64,000 nt of DNA from Peribacillus asahii (GTDB lineage: Bacteria; Bacillota; Bacilli; Bacillales; DSM-1321), in NCBI RefSeq assembly GCF_004006295.1, contig NZ_CP026095.1:1412001-1476000 (forward strand), read 5' to 3'. The notes under the pieces are model-generated. The model did not search any database, had not been told where the DNA came from, and saw only the letters and a list, made by a program, of their open reading frames with translations. The position numbers and the translations under genes are program-made. Position 1 is the stretch's first letter, and each line of letters begins with the position of its first letter. Below, piece after piece: positions 28,023-38,583 of the stretch.

Positions 28023-28504
28023 TTTAGGTGTTGTTTAATACATTGTTGCCAAAATTAACTGCCTTTTTTAATAAAATGGCAGATAAGAGGGCCGTTTGTG
28101 CTCATTTTTGTGTACATGAATACTTGGATATCTTTGTACTTTTATTCAAAAAAATAGAATTTTTTGATTTTTTATCTTGAATTCATACCATATTAGTATT
28201 ATTGTTAGAGTATTATGTAAGAAAAATAGATGAATGCCCTTTTAGGATTAGTTATTCAAAAGAATTCTTATTCTAAAATAGGCATGGAACCATATTCATT
28301 TTTATGCAGTAATATAGAAGAAAGCGCTTACTGCAATCGGTTTTTAAAAATGATATATTGACATAGTGGTTGGTGTTTTGCTTTTAGGCATTAGGTTTCC
28401 GGTAATATGATATTGACAAAGTAATTATAAGAATAAAAAGTTGAGAGTTCTCTCTCGTCTTTTTTTCTATAAAGCAAAAAATATTATAGAAGCAGGTGGA
28501 ACAA
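28023..28504 (+). promoter_or_regulatory. Upstream region of pycA with a cre-like box
   Basis: About 480 bases without a gene; in B. subtilis ftsW occupies this place. A cre-like site AGAAAGCGCTTACT at 28319-28332 matches 12 of 14 positions. Two similar blocks, TGATATATTGACATAGT and TGATATTGACAAAGT, lie about 56 bases apart, each holding a consensus -35 TTGACA (second at 28413-28418), but neither has a good -10 at 17 bases. A short GAGAG-TT-CTCTC hairpin with T residues lies at about 28444-28468 just before the gene. Confidence 0.4.
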
Positions 28505-31500
28505 ATGGGGAGAAAAATAGAGAAAGTACTCGCAGCAAATAGGGGAGAAATTGCGATTAGAATTTTTAGGGCTTGTACGGAACTAAATATTCGTACAGTA
28601 GCTATTTATTCAAAAGAAGACTATGGCTCATACCACCGATATAAAGCGGATGAAGCTTATCTTGTGGGCGAAGGGAAAAAACCAATTGATGCTTATTTGG
28701 ATATTGAGGGAATTATTGAAATCGCAAAAATGAGCGGTGTAGATGCCATTCATCCAGGTTATGGATTTTTGTCTGAAAATATTGAATTTGCAAAAAGATG
28801 TGAAGAAGAAGGCATTATTTTTATTGGACCAGAAACCCAGCATCTAGATATGTTTGGAGATAAGGTAAAGGCTAGAACACAAGCGGAATTAGCCGGTATT
28901 CCTGTCATTCCTGGTAGTGATGGACCTGTTGCAAATGTTGAAGAGGTTGTCGATTTTGGTAAGCAGTATGGTTTTCCGATTATCATTAAAGCGTCGCTTG
29001 GCGGCGGCGGTCGAGGCATGAGGATTGTTCATCAGGTAGACGAAGTAGAGGAAGCGTATACACGCGCAAAATCTGAAGCAAAAGCTGCATTCGGAAATGA
29101 TGAAGTATATGTGGAACGATTTATTCAAAATCCAAAGCATATTGAAGTGCAAATTCTTGCTGATACGCAAGGAAATATTGTTCATTTATATGAGCGTGAC
29201 TGCTCTGTACAAAGACGTCATCAAAAAGTGGTCGAAGTAGCTCCTTCTGTTTCACTATCAAAGGAATTAAGAGAACGCATTTGTGAAGCGGCCGTGAAAA
29301 TATCGGAAAATGTAAACTATGTCAATGCTGGTACAGTAGAATTCCTTGTGGCTAACGATGAGTTTTATTTCATTGAAGTGAATCCTCGTGTTCAAGTAGA
29401 GCATACGATTACAGAAATGATTACTGGAATTGATATTGTTCAGTCACAAATTTTAATTGCAGAAGGACATAGCTTACATAGCGATGTCATTGGTATTCCA
29501 GCTCAATCAGAGATTACAACACATGGTTTTGCAATTCAGTCTCGTGTTACAACGGAAGATCCTTTAAACAACTTTATGCCGGATACAGGAAGAATTATGG
29601 TGTATCGTTCTGGTGGCGGTTTTGGTGCCCGCTTGGATGCAGGAAATGCCTTCCAAGGTGCGGTTATTACTCCTTACTACGACTCACTGCTTGTCAAACT
29701 ATCAACTCATGCCATTTCTTTTGAAAAAGCAGCGTCGAAAATGGTTCGAAATTTAAGAGAATTTCGAATTCGAGGGATTAAGACAAACATTCCATTCCTT
29801 GAAAATGTTGTCCAACATGAAAAGTTTTTAACGGGTCAATATGATACATCGTTTATTGATGCAACGCCGGAACTTTTTGATTTTCCTGTTCGAAAAGACC
29901 GTGGTACAAAAATGCTTTCTTATATAGGAAATGTGACGGTAAATGGCTTCCCAGGTATTGAAAAACATAAAAAGCCGGTCTTTGATGAGCCGATTATTCC
30001 AGCTGTTCAGGATTTACCGACTATAGCAGGCACAAAGAATATTTTGAATGAACAAGGTGCAGAAGGACTTGTTAAGTGGATTAAAGAGAAAAAGGAAGTG
30101 TTGATTACCGATACAACGTTCCGTGATGCACATCAATCATTGCTTGCAACGAGAATTCGTTCGAAGGATATATTAGATATTGCTGAACCAACTTCGAAGT
30201 TATTGCCTGATTTGTTCTCTTTAGAAATGTGGGGAGGAGCGACGTTTGATGTAGCGTATCGCTTCTTGAAAGAAGATCCGTGGGATCGACTCGCAAATTT
30301 GAGACAGAAAGTGCCGAATACGATGTTCCAAATGTTACTTAGAGCATCGAATGCAGTAGGGTATAAAAATTACCCAGATAATGTTATTCGTGAATTTGTT
30401 CAACAATCGGCTGAAACAGGTATTGATGTATTCCGAATCTTCGATAGCTTAAACTGGGTGAAAAGCATGGAAGTTGCGATTGATGCTGTTCGTCAATCAG
30501 GAAAGATTGCTGAGGCGACTATCTGTTATACAGGTGACTTAAATGATCCGAGTCGAGCGAAATACAATATTGATTATTATAAAAATATGGCAAAAGAATT
30601 AGAACAAACGGGTGCTCATATTTTAGCTATTAAAGATATGGCTGGTTTATTGAGACCAGAGGCAGCATATCGTCTTATTTCGGAGTTGAAAGATAGCGTA
30701 TCGCTTCCAATTCATTTGCATTCTCACGATACAAGCGGTAATGGGATTTTTATGTACTCTAAAGCGATTGAGGCAGGAGTAGATATTGTGGATACAGCAA
30801 TTGGATCATTAGCAGGTTTAACATCACAGCCAAGTATCCAAACGCTGCATTACGCATTAGAGGGGACAGCACGACAACCGAAGCTTAATATTGATGCACT
30901 TGAACAATTATCACAATATTGGGAAGATGTTCGTAAGTATTACCGTGACTTTGAAAGCGGTATGAATGCACCGCATGCAGAAGTATATAAACATGAAATG
31001 CCTGGTGGTCAGTACAGCAATCTGCAACAACAAGCAAAAGCTGTTGGATTAGGTGACCGCTGGAATGAAGTGAAGGAAATGTACCAGCGTGTCAATATCA
31101 TGTTCGGTGATATCGTAAAAGTAACCCCATCTTCTAAAGTTGTAGGTGACATGGCTCTCTTTATGGTCCAAAATAACTTATCAGAAGAAGATGTGTTAAC
31201 GAAAGGAAAAACGATTGATTTTCCAGACTCTGTTATTGAATTATTTGAAGGCTATTTAGGCCAACCAGTTGGCGGATTCCCGAAAGAACTGCAAGAAGTG
31301 ATTTTAAAAGGGAAGCAACCTATTACTGTACGTCCGGGTGAATTGCTAGAACCTGTAGATTTCGATGCGTTACAAGTAGAGTTGACGAAAGAAATCGGTC
31401 GTTCAGTGTCTAAGAAGGATGTCATTGCGTATGCTCTATATCCAAAGGTGTTTCTCGATTACGTAAAAACAATAGAGCAATTTGGTGATGTTTCAAACCT

Positions 31501-31942
31501 TGATACACCTACATTCCTGCACGGAATGCGATTAGGAGAAGAAATAGAAGTTGAGATTGAAACCGGGAAAACATTGATTGTGAAACTTGTTTCTTTAGGA
31601 GAACCATTAGCGGATGGTACACGTGTTGTTTATTTTGAATTAAATGGTCAATCACGTGAAGTCATTATAAAAGATGAAAACATTAAATCATCGGTTGTAG
31701 CTAAAGTAAAAGCTGATCCGAAAAATAAAAATCAAATTGGAGCAACAATGCCTGGAACTGTAATCAAAGTAGTGGTTGAAAAAGGAGATCAAGTAAAGCA
31801 AGGGGATCACTTAATCATTACAGAAGCAATGAAGATGGAAACGACTGTACAAGCACCATTCTCTGGGACGATTCAAGATATCTATGTAAAAGATGGTGAA
31901 GCAATTAGTACAGGTGATTTATTAATTGAACTGTCTAAGTAA
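28505..31942 (+). CDS. pycA: Pyruvate carboxylase
   Basis: Biotin enzyme that makes oxaloacetate from pyruvate and bicarbonate (anaplerosis). ATG at 28505 after AGGTGGA gives 1145 residues; GTG at 28496 lies inside that site. Domains: biotin carboxylase (about 1-450; GGGGRGMRI ATP loop), carboxyltransferase (about 530-800; TDTTFRDAHQSLLATR metal site), allosteric/PT domain, and C-terminal biotinyl domain with EAMKMETTVQAPF, where the second Lys of AMKM takes biotin. Length matches the Bacillus enzyme (1148). Monocistronic. Confidence 0.97.
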   Translation: MGRKIEKVLAANRGEIAIRIFRACTELNIRTVAIYSKEDYGSYHRYKADEAYLVGEGKKPIDAYLDIEGIIEIAKMSGVDAIHPGYGFLSENIEFAKRCEEEGIIFIGPETQHLDMFGDKVKARTQAELAGIPVIPGSDGPVANVEEVVDFGKQYGFPIIIKASLGGGGRGMRIVHQVDEVEEAYTRAKSEAKAAFGNDEVYVERFIQNPKHIEVQILADTQGNIVHLYERDCSVQRRHQKVVEVAPSVSLSKELRERICEAAVKISENVNYVNAGTVEFLVANDEFYFIEVNPRVQVEHTITEMITGIDIVQSQILIAEGHSLHSDVIGIPAQSEITTHGFAIQSRVTTEDPLNNFMPDTGRIMVYRSGGGFGARLDAGNAFQGAVITPYYDSLLVKLSTHAISFEKAASKMVRNLREFRIRGIKTNIPFLENVVQHEKFLTGQYDTSFIDATPELFDFPVRKDRGTKMLSYIGNVTVNGFPGIEKHKKPVFDEPIIPAVQDLPTIAGTKNILNEQGAEGLVKWIKEKKEVLITDTTFRDAHQSLLATRIRSKDILDIAEPTSKLLPDLFSLEMWGGATFDVAYRFLKEDPWDRLANLRQKVPNTMFQMLLRASNAVGYKNYPDNVIREFVQQSAETGIDVFRIFDSLNWVKSMEVAIDAVRQSGKIAEATICYTGDLNDPSRAKYNIDYYKNMAKELEQTGAHILAIKDMAGLLRPEAAYRLISELKDSVSLPIHLHSHDTSGNGIFMYSKAIEAGVDIVDTAIGSLAGLTSQPSIQTLHYALEGTARQPKLNIDALEQLSQYWEDVRKYYRDFESGMNAPHAEVYKHEMPGGQYSNLQQQAKAVGLGDRWNEVKEMYQRVNIMFGDIVKVTPSSKVVGDMALFMVQNNLSEEDVLTKGKTIDFPDSVIELFEGYLGQPVGGFPKELQEVILKGKQPITVRPGELLEPVDFDALQVELTKEIGRSVSKKDVIAYALYPKVFLDYVKTIEQFGDVSNLDTPTFLHGMRLGEEIEVEIETGKTLIVKLVSLGEPLADGTRVVYFELNGQSREVIIKDENIKSSVVAKVKADPKNKNQIGATMPGTVIKVVVEKGDQVKQGDHLIITEAMKMETTVQAPFSGTIQDIYVKDGEAISTGDLLIELSK

Positions 31943-31951
31943 GAGATAATA

Positions 31952-31992
31952 AATAGTCCATCATTCCATAGAATGGTGGACTATTATTTTTA
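31952..31992. terminator. Terminator between pycA and ctaA
   Basis: AATAGTCCA-CATTC pairs with GAATG-TGGACTATT and is followed by T residues, between convergent genes. Confidence 0.85.
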
Positions 31993-32967
31993 ATGTAATG
32001 AAATTGATGAAGAGGGTTCTTGATTGGAATTATGAATAAAAGAGCTTTCTTCTTGTAACAATAGAGCATTTTTAGTACTTCGAGAGGTTAGGAGTACTAA
32101 ATAGCTCATAATACCGAAGAAGCAGGCGATAAACAGAGAGTGCGCCAATGCTATGTATAAGTTTTGTCTAGAAAAGATGACAAAGGCGCCAGCTGCTACC
32201 TGTAAAAACACGAGAAGGAAGGCAGAAATCCAACCGCCATAAATTACTTGTTGATGCTTATAATGCTTGATGGCTATAATCATTGCGTAGGTGACCCATA
32301 AAAAAATAATTCCAGCTATTGCCCGATGCCCCATTTGAATCCATTCATATAAATTTTCAGGAAGACCGATTTGGCTATTCACACAAAAAGGCCAATCTTT
32401 ACAAACAAGGCTGGATTCTGTATGTCGAACAAGAGCCCCGGTGTATACGACAATGAAACAGAAGATAGTAATTCCTAGTATGTGGAATTTCATTCGACGA
32501 TCCACGATGAGCTTCTCTGCTTCAAATTTTTTATCCACTTCGAATATGAGCAAGGTTAATAAGAAAACAGCAGCAAAGGAAATAAGAGAAATGCCAAAAT
32601 GAAGCGCTAACACAAAATCAGATTGTGCCCATTTTACAGCTGCCGCCCCAATCAATCCTTGAATGACGAGAAAGCCGAAAGAAAGGATAGACAGGAATTT
32701 TGCCTCACGAACATGTCCGATTTTTCTCCAAGTCCAAATGGAAAGAATAAGTACCATTATGCCAACCCCGCCAGAAACAAGTCGATGGGCTAGCTCAATT
32801 AGGAGTTCAAGTGTAATTTCATTAGGAATCAGTTGGCCATTGCATAGGGGCCAAGAACGTCCGCATCCTAATCCTGCATCTTTTTTTGTGACCAATGCTC
32901 CTCCAAGTAGAATTAGAAGCATACCAATTGACGTTAAGACTGCAAACCATTTAAGAGATGCTTTCAT
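31990..32967 (-). CDS. ctaA: Heme A synthase
   Basis: Membrane enzyme that oxidises heme O to heme A for cytochrome aa3/caa3. ATG at 32967 stands eight bases after GAAGGTG, giving 325 residues; a GTG at 32979 lies in that site. Eight membrane helices are visible, the extracytoplasmic Cys pair is in [11 protein letters not shown], and heme-ligand histidines lie in [18 protein letters not shown] and [11 protein letters not shown]-terminal tail with NSNQEPSSS is longer than usual. Divergent from ctaB, as in B. subtilis. Confidence 0.95.
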   Translation of the reverse strand: MKASLKWFAVLTSIGMLLILLGGALVTKKDAGLGCGRSWPLCNGQLIPNEITLELLIELAHRLVSGGVGIMVLILSIWTWRKIGHVREAKFLSILSFGFLVIQGLIGAAAVKWAQSDFVLALHFGISLISFAAVFLLTLLIFEVDKKFEAEKLIVDRRMKFHILGITIFCFIVVYTGALVRHTESSLVCKDWPFCVNSQIGLPENLYEWIQMGHRAIAGIIFLWVTYAMIIAIKHYKHQQVIYGGWISAFLLVFLQVAAGAFVIFSRQNLYIALAHSLFIACFFGIMSYLVLLTSRSTKNALLLQEESSFIHNSNQEPSSSISLH

Positions 32968-33777
32968 GTATCTTTTCACCTTCTTTACTGGTTATATGGG
33001 TGATTTATCGCTGAAAACTCTATTAGGATTATTAATCTAAGTTTAATATGTTTAGATTTTTGGATGTTTAGAAGTTTCACTTATCTATGCTTGATATTAC
33101 ACAAAATGGTATCTTTTTACAAGTTTTTGTAATTTTTATATATTTATGTAATAATTCGAGTGTCTCGATTAGGGAATGAACTTGAAAACGATTTTAATTT
33201 TTAGATTTGTGGAGCAGACAGTACCTTTTAGAGTAGTTGAAAAAGGTATAAAATTATAGTTTTATGTAAGAAAGGTTAATCCTAAAATGGTTTTAACAAC
33301 AATAGGATTGAATGTAGACAATCCTGTGAATTAATTTCGTACTATAGAGCATGAGGAAGTTATTTTAAATAGGTCCACATAGGAAATGTAAAGGGGCTTT
33401 TTTTGTAGAAATTAACAAATGGATTCCCTTTTTTGGCAGGGAATATGACTAAAAGAAGAGAACTAGGGAATGATGATTATAACTGGAGTGCGATAAATAG
33501 CATTCACAATAAAGTCATAAAAAAGACAAAATAAATTCACAAAAGATTTCATAGGTATGATTTAATATATTGAGGAAACGTATTTTAAGGTTATTTTCTG
33601 TAAATACGTATAAGAATAGAGAGAAAAACATTGTTTTAATATTGTATGCACACTTTTATTTTGGTAAAATTTAACTTTTTTGAAGGCTTCGATGGTTACA
33701 AAAATGCAAAAGTATGAAATAATGTCTAGTAAGTAGCTTATTATGTTTGCTCTAGGAATTATTAAGGAGGAAGAATC
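32968..33777. promoter_or_regulatory. Long ctaA-ctaB divergent region with ResD-like boxes
   Basis: About 800 bases, AT-rich, no credible gene. ATTCACAAA at 33535-33543 is the exact reverse complement of the ResD-binding consensus TTTGTGAAT. ATTCACAAT at 33502-33510 is an 8/9 match 33 bases upstream. ResD activation of cta genes under low oxygen is known in B. subtilis, so these are good operator candidates for ctaB. I do not see an unambiguous -35/-10 pair. Confidence 0.5.
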
Positions 33778-34710
33778 ATGTCAAATCTAAGGGCTATGGC
33801 AGACACTGGGAACGGTGGGTCGCCAATTCATACAAATATAGAAGAAACATCAGCTTGGAAAGACTTTCTCGCTCTTATAAAAGTAGGAATCGTTAATTCT
33901 AATATGATTACTACATTTACCGGCCTTTGGTTAGCGTTACATTTTACTGGTATGAGCTTTTTAGGCAATCTAGATTTAGTGTTTTTTGCATTAGCAGGTT
34001 CTGTTTTTATTATTGCTGGTTCTTGCAGCTTTAATAACTATTACGATCGAGATATTGATCATTTGATGGAACGAACAAAAAATCGACCAACTGTTACTGG
34101 TAAAGTCAGTCCGTCGAAGGTGTTAACATTAAGTTTTCTGTTAATCGCCATCGGTCTTGGTTTATTAGCTTTTGCTAATCTAACAACAGCTGTCATTGGA
34201 TTCGTTGGGGTTTTCGCTTATATTGTTTTGTATACAATGGTTTCGAAACGTAGATATGTATCGAATACGATTATAGGAAGTATTTCAGGAGCGGTTCCTC
34301 CTCTTATTGGATGGGCGGCAGTTGATCCTAATTTAGATTTATTAGCATGGGCTTTATTTGCCATTATGTTCTTATGGCAACCACCACATTTCTATGCATT
34401 GGCAATGAAGCGAGTGGAGGAGTATCGAGCTGCGAATGTTCCGATGCTTCCAGTTGTAAAAGGCTTTAAGCGAACAAAAGTATCCATCGTTCTATGGGTG
34501 ACGGCTCTGCTGTTTGTTCCTTTTCTATTAACACCACTGGGAACTCCGCTGATCGTTTTAGCTGCATTGCTTGGAATAGGATGGTTTGTTTTAGGACTAA
34601 AAGGATTTACAATGAAGGATGACCTAAAATGGGCTCGCATTATGTTTGTTTATTCTTTAAACTATATGACCATTTTATTTGTAGCGATGGTCATTGTGAC
34701 ATTAATATAA
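33778..34710 (+). CDS. ctaB: Protoheme IX farnesyltransferase (heme O synthase)
   Basis: Adds a farnesyl chain to heme B, making heme O, the substrate of CtaA. The 310-residue membrane protein of the UbiA family has about nine helices. The prenyltransferase motif [19 protein letters not shown] binds the diphosphate, and a second motif is [19 protein letters not shown] precedes the ATG. A perfect 12-bp hairpin lies shortly after the stop. Confidence 0.96.
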   Translation: MSNLRAMADTGNGGSPIHTNIEETSAWKDFLALIKVGIVNSNMITTFTGLWLALHFTGMSFLGNLDLVFFALAGSVFIIAGSCSFNNYYDRDIDHLMERTKNRPTVTGKVSPSKVLTLSFLLIAIGLGLLAFANLTTAVIGFVGVFAYIVLYTMVSKRRYVSNTIIGSISGAVPPLIGWAAVDPNLDLLAWALFAIMFLWQPPHFYALAMKRVEEYRAANVPMLPVVKGFKRTKVSIVLWVTALLFVPFLLTPLGTPLIVLAALLGIGWFVLGLKGFTMKDDLKWARIMFVYSLNYMTILFVAMVIVTLI

Positions 34711-34724
34711 CGTGATATTTTTTG

Positions 34725-34755
34725 GACAGCCTGTTTTATAATTAAACAGGCTGTC
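34725..34755 (+). terminator. Hairpin between ctaB and ctaC
   Basis: GACAGCCTGTTT and AAACAGGCTGTC form a perfect 12-bp stem with a seven-base loop. No T run follows, so it may be an RNA-processing or partial termination site rather than a standard terminator. Confidence 0.6.
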
Positions 34756-34821
34756 GCTAAATATCATTAAGTTTACGTTAGCCGCTTATACATAATAAAT
34801 GATGGATAATAGGGCTCTTTA

Positions 34822-34835
34822 TAAAAGCGGTTGCA
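34822..34835 (+). promoter_or_regulatory. cre-like site upstream of ctaC
   Basis: TAAAAGCGGTTGCA matches 12 of 14 positions of the CcpA operator, 133 bases before the ctaC start. Catabolite control of cta genes is known in B. subtilis. Confidence 0.4.
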
Positions 34836-34967
34836 CAAGTGTATTTATTTCTTATTTAATCATAGGAATTCTTTCTTTTTGATAGAAATTCATATATAGG
34901 GAGAATTTTCATAAGTAATGACAGATGAGGTTGTGAGAAATTTTTACGAAAGAGGGGTTTCTAATTG

Positions 34968-36050
34968 ATGAAAAGAAAGCTGCACAAATGGCGCTTGCTA
35001 CCTTTGTTAGGCATTTTGACGTTTGTCCTCTCAGGCTGTGGAATGGCTTCTTTATCCGCATTACGTCCGGCAGGTGAAGTTGCCCAAACTCAGTATAATT
35101 TAATGATGCTGAGTACCATCATTATGGTTTTGGTTGTTATCGTAGTTACTATTCTATTTCTTATTGTCATCTTTCGTTTTCGTCGTAAAAAAGGCGATGA
35201 CACCATACCGAAGCAAGTAGAAGGAAGTCACAAACTTGAAGTAATTTGGACGGTTATCCCAATTATTCTTCTGATAATTCTGACTATTCCGACTGTTAAG
35301 GTGACATTTGACTTAGCAGATACAAAGGCAATGGATCAGAAAGATAAGGAAGGAAAAACGAAGGATGCTCTTGTTGTAAATGTTCGAGCAAATCTTTATT
35401 GGTGGGAGTTTGAATATCCTGATTTAGGGGTTATTACGAGTCAAGACTTAGTCGTTCCTACTAATGAAAAGGTGTACTTTAATTTGGTTGCATCCGATGT
35501 GAAACATTCATTCTGGGTTCCGGCTGCTGGCGGTAAGATGGACACAAATACGGATAATCCGAATCAGTTTTATTTAGAGTTTGATAGTCAAAAAGCAAAT
35601 GAAGCAGACGACCTTTTCTATGGAAAGTGTGCAGAGCTGTGTGGACCTTCACATGCATTGATGGATTTTAAAGTTGTAGCTAAATCAAAAGATGACTTTA
35701 ATACATGGGTGAAGGACATGAAAGCCGCTTCTGAACCAGTAGTGGAAGGTAGTCTGGCAAAACAAGGGGAAGAGATTTTTAATCAAAGCTGTATCGGCTG
35801 TCATGCTGTTACTCCAAATGATAGTAGACCTGAAACTGCCCGTCAGGCTCCTAATCTAGCTACTTTTGGTGAACGTGAAAGAATAGCAGGAGTCCTTGAC
35901 CATACGGAAGAAAACTTAAAAAAATGGTTGGAAGACCCTGAAGTGTATAAGCCGGGTAACACGATGACAGGTACGTATGGGGAGCTTTCAGATGGACAAA
36001 TCAATGCTCTTACAGCTTATTTAATGCAATTGAAAGTGGAAGAAAAATAG
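34968..36050 (+). CDS. ctaC: Cytochrome caa3 oxidase subunit II (with cytochrome c domain)
   Basis: Receives electrons from cytochrome c and passes them via CuA to subunit I. ATG at 34968 after AGAGGGG gives 360 residues. A lipobox LSGC marks a lipoprotein; two membrane helices follow (about 45-70 and 88-110). The CuA loop is CAELCGPSHALM. The C-terminal domain carries CIGCH, the covalent heme c site, which defines the caa3 type. Confidence 0.95.
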   Translation: MKRKLHKWRLLPLLGILTFVLSGCGMASLSALRPAGEVAQTQYNLMMLSTIIMVLVVIVVTILFLIVIFRFRRKKGDDTIPKQVEGSHKLEVIWTVIPIILLIILTIPTVKVTFDLADTKAMDQKDKEGKTKDALVVNVRANLYWWEFEYPDLGVITSQDLVVPTNEKVYFNLVASDVKHSFWVPAAGGKMDTNTDNPNQFYLEFDSQKANEADDLFYGKCAELCGPSHALMDFKVVAKSKDDFNTWVKDMKAASEPVVEGSLAKQGEEIFNQSCIGCHAVTPNDSRPETARQAPNLATFGERERIAGVLDHTEENLKKWLEDPEVYKPGNTMTGTYGELSDGQINALTAYLMQLKVEEK

Positions 36051-36075
36051 GACACAGTAATGAGGGGGTTAAATT

Positions 36076-37950
36076 GTGAGTACGTACGCTAAAAAACAAG
36101 GATTTGGCGCAACGCTATGGGATTACCTAACGACGGTAGATCATAAGAAAATCGCTATATTATACCTTATTGCCGGCGGATTATTTTTCGTCCTAGGCGG
36201 CTTAGAAGCGATGTTTATTCGAATTCAGCTGGCCATTCCAAATAACGACTTTGTCAGTGCAGGGTTTTATAATGAAATTTTAACAATGCATGGGACGACG
36301 ATGATTTTCTTAGCAGCGATGCCATTGATTTTTGCAATGATGAATGCTGTTGTACCATTGCAGATTGGGGCACGTGATGTTGCTTTCCCATTTTTAAATT
36401 CATTAGGATTCTGGTTGTTTTTCTTTGGGGGACTCTTTTTAAATCTTTCTTGGTTTATGGGAGGAGCTCCTGATGCTGGATGGACATCGTATGCTTCCTT
36501 ATCTCTCCACTCTCCAGGACATGGGGTCGACTTCTATATATTAGGTCTTCAAATATCAGGACTAGGAACATTAATAGCAGGTATTAACTTTCTCGTAACG
36601 ATTATCAATATGCGTACACCAGGTATGACGTATATGAGGATGCCGCTGTTCAGCTGGTCAACCTTCGTTGTTTCTGCGCTAATTTTATTTGCTTTCCCGC
36701 CGCTTACAGTTGGCTTAGTTTTATTAATGTTTGACCGTATGTTCGGTTCTAACTTTTTTGATGTAGCAGCCGGGGGGAATACGATTATCTGGGAGCATTT
36801 ATTCTGGATTTTCGGTCACCCGGAAGTATATATATTAATATTACCGGCTTTTGGTATTTTCTCAGAGATTTTGGCCACGTTTTCAAGAAAACGATTATTT
36901 GGGTACTCTTCGATGGTATTCGCGACGGTGTTAATTGGTTTCTTAGGATTTATGGTTTGGGCGCATCATATGTTTACAGTCGGTTTAGGTCCGATTGCAA
37001 ATGCGATTTTTGCTGTTGCAACAATGGCAATTGCGGTACCAACGGGAATCAAAATTTTCAACTGGCTCTTGACGATGTGGGGAGGCAGTGTCAAATTTAC
37101 CGTCCCAATGCTATATGCAGTTGCTTTTATTCCCTCATTTACGATGGGGGGAGTAACGGGAATTATGAATGCTGTAGCACCGGCAGATTATATTTTTCAT
37201 GATACGTATTTTGTTGTTGCTCACTTTCATTATGTTATTGTAGGCGGTGTCGTATTCGGGCTTTTAGCTGGGATTACGTTTTATTGGCCAAAAATGTTTG
37301 GTACCATGCTTAATGAAACTTTAGGAAAAATATCGTTTTGGACGTTTTTAATTGGTTTCCATTTAACCTTCTTTATTCAACACTTCTTAGGTCTCATGGG
37401 GATGCCGCGTCGTATTTTTACATTCCTAGACAATCAAGGGTTAAATACAGGAAATATGATTAGTACAGTCGGTGCCTTCTTTATGGCATTTGCAGTCATT
37501 GTACTTGTCATTAATATTATTATTACATCTGTGAAAAACGTAAAAGTTGGGAATGACCCATGGGGAGACGGACGGACGCTTGAATGGGCTATTTCTTCTC
37601 CGCCGCCATATTATAACTTCAAGCAGCTGCCGCTTGTCCGCGGTTTAGATGCTTATTGGGTGGAAAAAATGGATGGGAAAACGGAAATGACCCCAGCGGA
37701 ACCTCTAGGTGATATTCATATGCCTAATTCATCGATTTTGCCGTTAACCACTTCTTTCGGTTTGTTTGTTGCAGCGTTCGGCGCTCTTTACAATATGGAT
37801 GACGATAAAACGTGGACAGTACCTGTCATCATTATCGGTCTGTTGATTACATTAGGATCAATGCTCATTCGTTCGATTAAAGACGATCATGGATATCATA
37901 TTCATAAAGAAGAGTTAACAGATGATCACGATAAGGGGGTTAAGGCATAA
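36076..37950 (+). CDS. ctaD: Cytochrome caa3 oxidase subunit I
   Basis: Catalytic subunit with heme a and the heme a3-CuB centre; pumps protons. GTG at 36076 after GAGGGGG gives 624 residues. Ligand motifs: GHPEVYILILPAFG (CuB His and the His-Tyr crosslink), HHMF, and HDTYFVVAHFHYVIVGG (heme a3 and heme a histidines). The N-terminal His ligand is in LTMHGTTMIFLA. It overlaps ctaE by one base. Confidence 0.97.
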   Translation: MSTYAKKQGFGATLWDYLTTVDHKKIAILYLIAGGLFFVLGGLEAMFIRIQLAIPNNDFVSAGFYNEILTMHGTTMIFLAAMPLIFAMMNAVVPLQIGARDVAFPFLNSLGFWLFFFGGLFLNLSWFMGGAPDAGWTSYASLSLHSPGHGVDFYILGLQISGLGTLIAGINFLVTIINMRTPGMTYMRMPLFSWSTFVVSALILFAFPPLTVGLVLLMFDRMFGSNFFDVAAGGNTIIWEHLFWIFGHPEVYILILPAFGIFSEILATFSRKRLFGYSSMVFATVLIGFLGFMVWAHHMFTVGLGPIANAIFAVATMAIAVPTGIKIFNWLLTMWGGSVKFTVPMLYAVAFIPSFTMGGVTGIMNAVAPADYIFHDTYFVVAHFHYVIVGGVVFGLLAGITFYWPKMFGTMLNETLGKISFWTFLIGFHLTFFIQHFLGLMGMPRRIFTFLDNQGLNTGNMISTVGAFFMAFAVIVLVINIIITSVKNVKVGNDPWGDGRTLEWAISSPPPYYNFKQLPLVRGLDAYWVEKMDGKTEMTPAEPLGDIHMPNSSILPLTTSFGLFVAAFGALYNMDDDKTWTVPVIIIGLLITLGSMLIRSIKDDHGYHIHKEELTDDHDKGVKA

Positions 37951-38579
37951 TGCAGATGAATCAAAAGTTCACTGATACAACATGGCCGGCAGCTCCTGAA
38001 AAAGCAACGTTAGAAGGGAAAAATAAATATTTAGGCTTCTGGCTTTTCCTTGGTGGAGAAACGGTACTTTTTGCTTCGTTATTCGCCACTTATCTTGCGC
38101 TAAAGGATAAAGTACCTAATGCAGATGCTGCTCTGGCAAAAGATATTTTTGACTTGCCGCTTACATTTGTAGCTACGATGCTCTTGTTAACGAGCTCGTT
38201 AACAAGTGTGTATGCGATGTATCATATGAAAAATCACGATTTCAAACGTATGCAAGCGTGGTTAGTAGTGACCGTTCTCTTAGGCGCCGGTTTCCTCGGT
38301 TTAGAAATTTATGAGTTTAACCATTACGTGCATGAATTCCATCATACCTTTACGAGCAGTGCATTTGGCTCAGCTTTTTATACGCTTGTTGGTTTTCATG
38401 GAGCACACGTTGCCTTTGGATTGTTATGGATTACCTCCTTAATGCTTCGCAACGCAGGACGTGGGCTAAATTTGTATAATGCACCTAAGTTTTATGTAGC
38501 AAGTCTTTACTGGCATTTCATTGATGTAGTGTGGGTATTTATCTTTACAGTCGTATATTTAATGGGAATGGTGGGATAG
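37950..38579 (+). CDS. ctaE: Cytochrome caa3 oxidase subunit III
   Basis: Encodes 209 residues with five membrane helices; includes LGFWLFLGGETVLFASLFAT, HEFHHTFTSSAFGSAFYTLV and the C-terminal YWHFIDVVWVFIFTVVYLMG. The ATG overlaps the ctaD stop (TAATG) and the ribosome site AAGGGGGTTAAGG lies in the end of ctaD. Needed for assembly and stability of the oxidase core. Confidence 0.96.
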   Translation: MQMNQKFTDTTWPAAPEKATLEGKNKYLGFWLFLGGETVLFASLFATYLALKDKVPNADAALAKDIFDLPLTFVATMLLLTSSLTSVYAMYHMKNHDFKRMQAWLVVTVLLGAGFLGLEIYEFNHYVHEFHHTFTSSAFGSAFYTLVGFHGAHVAFGLLWITSLMLRNAGRGLNLYNAPKFYVASLYWHFIDVVWVFIFTVVYLMGMVG

Positions 38580-38583
38580 AAGA

